The position numbers and the translations under genes are program-made. Positions 15,467 to 20,446 of a DNA stretch of 20,446 bases are shown here, in pieces; the stretch's first letter is position 1, and each line of letters starts with the position of its first letter. The stretch is from Candidatus Rifleibacteriota bacterium. Lineage in GTDB: Bacteria; Riflebacteria; Ozemobacteria; Ozemobacterales; Ozemobacteraceae. The stretch is from NCBI GenBank assembly GCA_029560455.1, contig JAKQKW010000386.1, positions 1-20,446 of the forward strand. The letters are read 5' to 3'. The notes below the pieces were generated by a model that was given only the letters and a program-made list of their open reading frames with translations, was not told the DNA's origin and did not search any database.

Positions 15467-15474
15467 GGTATAGT
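15445..15474 (+). promoter_or_regulatory. Possible promoter of acetyltransferase gene
   Basis: TGTACA (15445-15450, four of six matches) and TATAGT (15469-15474, five of six) with 18 bases between. The -35 is the centre of the palindrome. It leaves a leader of about 35 bases before the ATG at 15516. Confidence 0.4.
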
Positions 15475-15515
15475 TGTCTGAGACTCAGTCACCACAACAG
15501 GAACCGGGCAGGGAT

Positions 15516-15992
15516 ATGAAAAAAATCGAATTTTTTGGTTTTCCGGTGGTCCGAGCGACCCCCGACGACGTTGACGATCTCTTCGCTTTCGAAAAAATCT
15601 GCTTCGAGCATGCGGTCGACCAGTTTCCGAAGCGCAACCTAAGGCATCTGATAACTTCACCGACCAGCATTACCCTCATCATCAGAGACGAAGAGGGGAA
15701 AATATTCGCGACAGTCACCGGGTTGCTGCGGCATTTCAAAGTGCCATCGGGCCGCGTCTACAAAATCGGTGTGCTGCCCGACCGCAAACAGAAGGGCACT
15801 GGTTCGTTTCTCGTAAAAGTCATTGAAGACTGGTTCAGAGAGAACGGAATGAAAAGAAGTTGTGCTGAGGTGCGCGAAAGCAATACGCCGTCGCGGCGCA
15901 TGTTTGAAAAGAACGGGTACAAAGAGACAAAAACCATTTTCTGGTACTACGCCGGCGGCGAAAATGCCGTCAAATACTGGAAAGATCTGTAA
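15516..15992 (+). CDS. GNAT-family N-acetyltransferase, RimI-like
   Basis: A 158-residue single GNAT domain, which transfers acetyl from acetyl-CoA to an amino group. The acetyl-CoA loop is KQKGTG (91-96) after VYKIGVLPDR (81-90), followed by the helix SFLVKVIEDWFRENG. VRESNTPSRRMFEKNGY (119-135) is the motif-B pattern seen in RimI-type protein and small-molecule acetyltransferases. The substrate cannot be assigned. ATG at 15516 is chosen because the GNAT fold starts directly after it; a TTG at 15474 would add 14 unlike residues and overlaps the probable -10. It stands alone, divergent from the proteases and convergent with the next gene. Confidence 0.9.
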   Translation: MKKIEFFGFPVVRATPDDVDDLFAFEKICFEHAVDQFPKRNLRHLITSPTSITLIIRDEEGKIFATVTGLLRHFKVPSGRVYKIGVLPDRKQKGTGSFLVKVIEDWFRENGMKRSCAEVRESNTPSRRMFEKNGYKETKTIFWYYAGGENAVKYWKDL

Positions 15993-15999
15993 AACAAAA

Positions 16000-16025
16000 C
16001 CGCCCCCGCGCATCTGCGGGGGCGG
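16000..16025. terminator. Intrinsic terminator between convergent genes
   Basis: A 10-bp all-GC stem CCGCCCCCGC/GCGGGGGCGG (16000-16009 and 16016-16025) with a 6-base loop. On the minus strand it is followed by TTTTGTTTT, a proper terminator for the leftward gene. On the plus strand no U-run follows, so its effect on the acetyltransferase mRNA is less sure. Confidence 0.82.
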
Positions 16026-16069
16026 AAACTTTGATTATACTGTGAAGTTGCTGTGGGTGCTTCAGCAGT

Positions 16070-17029
16070 TCAGACTGCGGTATCGACGATATTAGTCTTG
16101 CCGGCAGCTTCAGTTTCTTCACTTTTGCTGGTCTTATCATAAGAGCTGCGGCTGTTGAAAAGCTTCTGGAACATCTGCTGTTTGAACTTCTCTGCATATT
16201 CAACAAAATCTTTGAGGAAATCCTGGTAGTCTGACTGGCTGACTTTGACTTCGGGCTTGAAAAACATTTCGATAAGCGAGGCGTTGCCGTCTTCTTTGTC
16301 TGTGGCCGGCAACAGGGTTGAAACGTCGGTAGTGGCGGCCGGAAGTGCGGTTTCGCCTTCCGTCGGTAGAGCTTCAGTGGCTGCGGCACCGCCGAGAGCG
16401 TCGGTTCTGGCCTGTTCTACATCAGCGAAAAAGGCTTTTGCCTGTTCCTGCATTACGCCCTTGATCTGGTCAAAGGCACCATCGGCTTCGCCGTAGGTAG
16501 CTTCGAGTTCAGCGAAGAATTCATCGGATTCCTTGAGAAAATTTTCGAGGGCTTCGGGGCTGAGGTCGGCAAGACCTTCAACCGCATCAAAAAATTCACC
16601 GGTGGTTTCGGGCGAAATTTCGAGCGACTTCTCGGTACCATTCATGAAAGAGCCAACCGGGTCGATCGACAGGCTGAAGTTACCCATGAAAGTTTCTGAG
16701 ACCTTGCCGCTCAGTTCGGCAAAGCGGTTAGCTCCCTGTCTGCCCATCTTTGCTTCAACTTTTGATGAAAGTTCATAGAAAAGATCGAACTGAAAAGAAA
16801 TGTTGAGACCGCCGGCCTGAATTGAGCCGGCTTCGGGGCTTTCCTGTAAACCGGTTTTCCCGGAATCTTTGCGTTCGTGGGTTCTTGAACGTTCAAAAAC
16901 GTCTTTCAGGCCCAATGGTGCCGGTGAGAAGGGTTTTTCGTTTTTTTCTTCGTCAACGCGGTCACGAAATCTGTTCTGAAGCTGTTCAAGTATTGACCTT
17001 CCGTGGTCGCTGCCTAATTTAAGACTCAT
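16070..17029 (-). CDS. Unrecognised acidic helical protein under a sigma-28-type promoter
   Basis: A 319-residue soluble protein with no signal peptide and no membrane span. I do not recognise the family. The N-terminus is polar (SLKLGSDHGRSILEQLQNRF). A central region (about 85-210) is largely helical and contains FQFDLFYELSSKVEAKMG and SPEALENFLKESDEFFAELE. An Ala/Thr/Glu/Pro-rich linker (about 215-245) follows, then a helical segment (about 255-290, SQSDYQDFLKDFVEYAEKFK) and a charged tail. The start at 17029 is set by AAGGAGG six bases upstream. A longer in-frame ATG at 17083 lies inside the promoter -10 and cannot be translated from it. A leaderless protein controlled by a flagellar-type sigma factor could be a type III export substrate or a regulator, but nothing in the sequence proves this. 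Confidence 0.8.
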   Translation of the reverse strand: MSLKLGSDHGRSILEQLQNRFRDRVDEEKNEKPFSPAPLGLKDVFERSRTHERKDSGKTGLQESPEAGSIQAGGLNISFQFDLFYELSSKVEAKMGRQGANRFAELSGKVSETFMGNFSLSIDPVGSFMNGTEKSLEISPETTGEFFDAVEGLADLSPEALENFLKESDEFFAELEATYGEADGAFDQIKGVMQEQAKAFFADVEQARTDALGGAAATEALPTEGETALPAATTDVSTLLPATDKEDGNASLIEMFFKPEVKVSQSDYQDFLKDFVEYAEKFKQQMFQKLFNSRSSYDKTSKSEETEAAGKTNIVDTAV

Positions 17030-17035
17030 ATGCTG

Positions 17036-17042
17036 CCTCCTT
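17036..17042 (-). promoter_or_regulatory. Ribosome-binding site that fixes the start at 17029
   Basis: AAGGAGG on the minus strand, six bases before the ATG at 17029. It rules for this start over the ATG at 17083, which has no such site. Confidence 0.85.
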
Positions 17043-17079
17043 GCAGTTGAAAGAGCATATTTCACCCTTTCTTTAATAA

Positions 17080-17107
17080 TCATCGGCAGTTTGCTGACGA
17101 AAGATTA
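17080..17107 (-). promoter_or_regulatory. Sigma-28-type promoter of the unrecognised helical protein
   Basis: On the minus strand TAATCTTT (17107-17100), 12 bases, GCCGATGA (17087-17080). It shares the block CTGCCGATGATTATT, base for base, with the promoter at 11871-11898, and has the same spacing. The predicted start is near 17073, about 44 bases before the ATG. Confidence 0.72.
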
Positions 17108-17323
17108 TGCGAAAATCAGGCAAATTTTGGGGATGATTAAGGTATAAAAGTAAAATTTATAAAAAAGAATGCAATGATGACTAAATATCTTTAATTTTCG
17201 TTTGCTTTTAAGTTAAGCCAGCTTTGCTGACGAATCTGAGTTGCTGTTTCGCCATAACCGCCTGCAGGAATCTTGTTCTGATGATGGACGCGGGCATTTA
17301 AGTGCGGTTGCCCTGATGGCTGC
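17108..17323. other. Non-coding gap with no recognised element
   Basis: About 215 bases between two leftward genes. The half near 17108-17220 is AT-rich. TTTGCTGACGAA at 17223-17234 repeats a block at 17090-17101 within the downstream promoter. I find no convincing terminator for the gene ending at 17324, no open reading frame with a ribosome-binding site and no RNA gene. Confidence 0.5.
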
Positions 17324-19183
17324 CTATTCTGCAGAATCAGAATCTGCAGTTAAATGATTCTTGTCGGTCGTTTCGATATCTTTGCCGTTGCCGTTGTTTA
17401 CATCTTTGTCTTTATTATTTTTTTCTTGATCTTCGTCTGCATTTTTCTCCTCAGGTATGGGCCAGGGGCTGCCGTTTACCCATGCGACGAGTTCTTCAAG
17501 AAGAGTCTTTCTGATTTCTGGCTCATTAACTTCGAGTTCTTCTGTCAGGTTTTCTGAAAGTTCCGAGGTGGCAGACTTTTCTTTTTCAGAGGCCTGATAA
17601 GACTCATCTGTCGGTTCCTTTTCTGAAAATGCTGCCGCTGCTTCAGACTTGTCTGGCAACTTCGGTTTTGCCGCTGTTTTGTCCGTTTCAGACCCATTTG
17701 CCTGTTTTGTTGCAGCTGGTTCCGGTGACTTCTGGTGAGCAGTGGTTTTTTTTGAAACTTCTGACTCTGAAGAATCAGTTAAAGCCACGGTATCGGAACC
17801 GGAAGCAATTGCAGCTTCAGATATTTCGGTCTGCTGGGCGGTGTCAGCCTGAGCGAGCCCTGTCACAATTTTTGCGGCCTGCATTTTTTCCAGAAGTGAG
17901 AAAATCTCAGTGAGTTCGTCGGCACATGAGAAGGCAGGTTCGGCGGCCGGGTCATTATCTCTGGCCGGAAAACGGCCATCGAAGACCGCGACCCTGGATC
18001 TGAACTGGTTCGAGCGGCCGGCGAGGCTTTCGAGTTTTTCTGCCAGGGCCTGCTGCCGGTCACCAAGCCGGGCAGGGGAGCCTGACACATGGCCATAAAA
18101 GTCTTCGAGGCTGATTTTGAAATCGAGCAGACTGCGCAGCATCTTATTAAGCTGGGCAGCATGTCTGACTGCCGGCAGCGAATCGTTCGAGTTGACGAGG
18201 TAATCGAGTATGCCACTGAAATGGGCGCGATGATGGTCGTGCTGGTTCAGAAGGGCTTCCCAGCGGCCGGCCGACTGGTCGAGAAGCTGAGATACTTCAG
18301 ATATGGCTTTTTTCAGCAGGTCGGCCGGAGGGGCTCCTATGGCCCGGCGGCCGGCCTGATCGGTGAGAGATGCTGCGATATCTTTGATTTTCGTCAGTGC
18401 TTCTCTCTGAATTTTCGCAATCTGAGCGGTCAGCTGGTGCAGTTCTGCGAGATCGCTCAACATTTTCAGACGCTTCTGCCTGTCGTGCTGCAGGTCTTCG
18501 ATCGAAATATTGATTATCGCTTTTGTTGATTCAAGCATCAGCTCATTGGCAATGCCGAGAAATTCAGGAAAAACAAGAGTGCTGGCCATTGCCGGGAAAG
18601 GCGCCCGCCTTACCAGTCTGGTCAGGTATTCGCAGTTGCGGCGAAAATACCGGTCTTCGCTGGCCGAAGCCGCGACTGCCAGGGCCAGGTCGACACTTTT
18701 CTGCATTCTGCCGTTGGTGCCGGCCAGGGTTTCGAGGCGTCTTTTCATGCGCAGCAGCGGGCTGCCGGTAAACGGGTCGGCCGCGAACGGGTCGTAAATT
18801 TCAGAGACTGCTTTGGCAGTTTCTTCTGGGTTTGCATCTGCCTCAGAAGTCAATTCCGCATCCGGGTCTGTTTCAGAGTCGGCGTTTGTCAATTCAGGGT
18901 CAGCTTCTACTTCAGAAATAGAGTTCAGGTCTGCAGCTTCGCTATTTTCAATTTCAGAGATCGCAGTCATAGTGGCGGCATCTGAAGCTACAAAAGAAGC
19001 TTTTTCAGCAGCAGGTCCCAGGTCTGTTTCAGAGACAGATGCTGGCTCGGCAACTGCCGGCAGAGCAGTGGCTGACGCCGGCGGGTTTCCTGAAGCCGGG
19101 GCTTCGGAAGCAAAGGTAAAAGCAGGCACTCCGGTGAGAATGCCTGCCGAAAGGCAGAGAAAGAGCAGAGATTTTTTGTTCAT
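17324..19183 (-). CDS. Large exported acidic low-complexity/helical protein
   Basis: A 619-residue protein that I do not recognise. A signal peptide covers about residues 1-26 (KKSLLFLCLSAGILTG then TFAS). Three zones follow: an Ala/Ser/Glu/Asp-rich, probably disordered segment (about 27-125); a helical core (about 135-430) with long amphipathic helices, for example LSDLAELHQLTAQIAKIQREAL and AQLNKMLRSLLDFKISLEDF; and a second disordered acidic segment (about 430-619) rich in Glu, Lys, Thr and Asn. The ending DKNHLTADSDSAE carries no sorting motif that I know. GAAGG lies four bases before the ATG. It starts nine bases after the preceding repeat protein's stop, so the two are one operon and may act together in the periplasm or at the cell surface. 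Confidence 0.82.
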   Translation of the reverse strand: MNKKSLLFLCLSAGILTGVPAFTFASEAPASGNPPASATALPAVAEPASVSETDLGPAAEKASFVASDAATMTAISEIENSEAADLNSISEVEADPELTNADSETDPDAELTSEADANPEETAKAVSEIYDPFAADPFTGSPLLRMKRRLETLAGTNGRMQKSVDLALAVAASASEDRYFRRNCEYLTRLVRRAPFPAMASTLVFPEFLGIANELMLESTKAIINISIEDLQHDRQKRLKMLSDLAELHQLTAQIAKIQREALTKIKDIAASLTDQAGRRAIGAPPADLLKKAISEVSQLLDQSAGRWEALLNQHDHHRAHFSGILDYLVNSNDSLPAVRHAAQLNKMLRSLLDFKISLEDFYGHVSGSPARLGDRQQALAEKLESLAGRSNQFRSRVAVFDGRFPARDNDPAAEPAFSCADELTEIFSLLEKMQAAKIVTGLAQADTAQQTEISEAAIASGSDTVALTDSSESEVSKKTTAHQKSPEPAATKQANGSETDKTAAKPKLPDKSEAAAAFSEKEPTDESYQASEKEKSATSELSENLTEELEVNEPEIRKTLLEELVAWVNGSPWPIPEEKNADEDQEKNNKDKDVNNGNGKDIETTDKNHLTADSDSAE

Positions 19184-19192
19184 CAGACCTTC

Positions 19193-19741
19193 TTACATGG
19201 AATCGCCAGCACGACCACCACGATATTTCTTCATTTTTTTGGCGCTCATGGGTGGGAACGACATCTGCCCCGAGGCGGCCACGTTCGTCATATTACCATA
19301 CCAGGTGTAGGTTCGGGTAATCGGGTTGAGCATCGCGTAAAGCTCGGCCCGGCCATCGTTGTCAGCGTCGACATAGATCTTGTCAGAGATGCCGTCGATG
19401 TCGAGGTCGTATTCCCACTGGTCGATGCGGCCGTCGAAGTTGCGGTCATACTGGTAATCATTGAAGCGGCCGTCAAAGTTGCGGTCGGTGGCCCAGTAGT
19501 CAGCGCGGCCGTCGCCGTTGCGGTCGGCCACAATCAGGTCGACGCGCCCGTCGCCGTTGCGGTCATACTGTCCGGCGCTCTGCATGTAGTTGCCGCTGTG
19601 GGCGTAGGCCATGTCGGGGTTCATCGATTCGACGTCAGGCGCCGACTCCCATTCATTAAGGCTGGCTTTAACCTGTGTGGCTACTACCGCCATAATCGCT
19701 ATGATGAGGCCGAAAATCAGAAATGGTCTTCTGGTAAGCAT
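19193..19741 (-). CDS. Exported protein with six 13-residue calcium-loop-like repeats
   Basis: A 182-residue exported protein. The N-terminal hydrophobic segment (about 8-24) ends in TQVKA, a plausible signal peptidase site. Residues 60-137 are six exact 13-residue units each starting D-x-[ND]-x-DG (DRNGDGRVD, DRNGDGRAD, DRNFDGRFN, DRNFDGRID, DLDIDGISD, DADNDGRAE). This loop is that of EF-hand, dockerin and thrombospondin type 3 repeats, which bind Ca2+ through the acidic side chains; the aromatic residues between loops suggest short strands. The C-terminus (about 138-182) is Met/Pro/Lys-rich. The start at 19741 is set by GGAGG five bases upstream; the same frame stays open to 20362 but that part covers another gene. 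First gene of an operon with the large acidic protein. Confidence 0.88.
   Translation of the reverse strand: MLTRRPFLIFGLIIAIMAVVATQVKASLNEWESAPDVESMNPDMAYAHSGNYMQSAGQYDRNGDGRVDLIVADRNGDGRADYWATDRNFDGRFNDYQYDRNFDGRIDQWEYDLDIDGISDKIYVDADNDGRAELYAMLNPITRTYTWYGNMTNVAASGQMSFPPMSAKKMKKYRGGRAGDSM
19331..19564 (-). repeat. Six tandem 39-base units encoding DxNxDG repeats
   Basis: Six in-frame 39-base units, 234 bases in all, encode residues 60-137 of the repeat protein. Units one to four are closest to each other (GACCGCAAC-type starts); units five and six have drifted. No unit is partial. Confidence 0.85.
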
Positions 19742-19746
19742 AAAAA

Positions 19747-19751
19747 CCTCC
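19747..19751 (-). promoter_or_regulatory. Ribosome-binding site that fixes the start at 19741
   Basis: GGAGG on the minus strand, five bases before the ATG at 19741. The nearby in-frame ATG at 19753 is part of this ATGGAGG and has no site of its own. Confidence 0.8.
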
Positions 19752-19806
19752 ATAAGGTTATGGCGTGACAAAGTATAAAAAGTTGTAGGTTTGGCAAGAA
19801 GATTTT

Positions 19807-20446
19807 TTAAAAAAAGATAAAGTATATGCTCTGAGCTGCCGACGCCAGCGCTCCAATCGCGATTGCGTGGCGAGTTCGGCCGGTAAGCCGGTTGGCTGCG
19901 GCAACCGCGGTTGCTATGATGAACCCGGCCGGCATCAGCCGCGCCGGAAACAGTAATGTCAGCAGCGCAATGCCGGCAATGGCATTCAGCAGGCTGCCGC
20001 GCCCATGGCAGGGAAAACGCCGGCCGAGATGGCAGACGAACAGACCGCTCAATATCGCGCTGCCCACGATCAACAGCCCGCACCATATTGCTGTCGGCAG
20101 TGATACGGTTTGCGCCAGCTCGGCAAGCTGAAACAGGTCGCTGCGAAACAGTGCCGCCGTTTCGGGCAATCTTATATGCAGACTGATTGTTAGAACAACT
20201 GTTGCGGCCAGCAGAAGAACGGTAATACCCCATGAAACCAGCGGCTTGTTGAAGTCTCTGTGAATAGACTGTATATGGCCCGGCTGTGTGACTGAACGGT
20301 GTGAGAGCAGCAGCAGAGCGCTGATCGGCAGAATGATTACTGCCGGAATGAACCAGTTCCACATACCGGTGTCGATGCCGGGCGCTATCGCATGAAACAT
20401 GTGAGTCAGTGAGATTTCGCCGGCGGCGAACGCCAGTGCCAGAAGC
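19807..20446 (-). CDS. Multi-span membrane protein, N-terminus cut by window edge
   Basis: At least 212 residues of a strongly hydrophobic protein ending at TAA 19807-19809. About five or six membrane spans can be drawn (for example FIPAVIILPISALLLL, WGITVLLLAATVVLTISL, AIWCGLLIVGSAILSGLFV, SLLNAIAGIALLTLLF and GFIIATAVAAANRL). A Met at 20400 could be a start, but the frame stays open and hydrophobic to the right edge (LLALAFAAGEISLTH) and no ribosome-binding site precedes 20400, so I treat it as partial. I do not recognise the family. It lies 65 bases before the repeat-protein gene on the same strand; that gap has a poor promoter match (TTGCCA, then TATACT after 14 bases), so co-transcription cannot be decided. 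Confidence 0.7.
   Translation of the reverse strand, partial: LLALAFAAGEISLTHMFHAIAPGIDTGMWNWFIPAVIILPISALLLLSHRSVTQPGHIQSIHRDFNKPLVSWGITVLLLAATVVLTISLHIRLPETAALFRSDLFQLAELAQTVSLPTAIWCGLLIVGSAILSGLFVCHLGRRFPCHGRGSLLNAIAGIALLTLLFPARLMPAGFIIATAVAAANRLTGRTRHAIAIGALASAAQSIYFIFF

Noticed and set aside
15474..15515. TTG start at 15474 for the acetyltransferase
   Set aside because: The added 14 residues are outside the GNAT fold and the codon overlaps the probable -10 box.
17030..17083. Longer N-terminus for the orphan protein starting at 17083
   Set aside because: That ATG lies within the sigma-28-type -10 region and lacks a ribosome-binding site, while 17029 has AAGGAGG at ideal spacing.
19742..20362. 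Long leftward open frame continuous with the DxNxDG repeat protein, suggesting a 389-residue protein
   Set aside because: The extra part is rich in Arg, Ser and Gln with no fold, overlaps a strongly hydrophobic frame that makes a better protein, and a GGAGG sets the real start at 19741.
1..20446. Mobile element, phage, CRISPR or defence island
   Set aside because: No transposase, integrase, terminal repeats, attachment duplications, spacer-repeat pattern or defence domain is visible; composition is even and genes look like ordinary chromosomal operons.

Overview
The window looks like chromosomal DNA of a Gram-negative-type, deep-branching bacterium of moderate GC content. It carries a type IV pilus/type II secretion ATPase, LysM and transpeptidase cell-wall proteins, signal-peptide-bearing exported proteins, and promoters of the sigma-70 and apparently sigma-28 types. 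Nothing fixes the taxonomy. A candidate phylum such as Riflebacteria is a guess from gene content only. I see no rRNA, tRNA, CRISPR array, transposase or phage gene.

Left part (1-7673): a TPR protein and a PilB/GspE-type ATPase (cut by the left edge) form a leftward operon. It diverges from a rightward single-ring Clp/Hsp100-like AAA+ ATPase. A bidirectional terminator separates that gene from a leftward cluster: a flippase-like membrane protein, then a LysM protein and a penicillin-binding transpeptidase. The last two appear to have their own sigma-28-type promoter.

Middle (7746-12267): a rightward, tightly overlapping set encodes a membrane-anchored coiled-coil protein with a C-terminal SwrB/DUF6115-like helix-turn-helix, an AI-2E/PerM-family transporter, and an ABC ATPase with its ABC-2 permease. 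A small exported coiled-coil protein follows, with its own sigma-28-type promoter.

Right part (12420-20446): two tandem, separately transcribed, secreted clostripain-family (C11) proteases come first, then a divergent RimI-like acetyltransferase. Next is an unrecognised 319-residue protein with the third sigma-28-type promoter. A two-gene operon follows: a protein with six exact 13-residue DxNxDG repeats, and a large exported acidic helical protein. An unidentified multi-span membrane protein runs off the right edge.

The most notable pattern is three promoters of the form TAAN-N16-GCCGATRR, two of which share an identical 15-base block. They suggest a sigma-28 (FliA/SigD/WhiG-like) regulon linking a cell-wall operon, a small secreted coiled-coil protein and an orphan protein, although no flagellar structural gene is visible.
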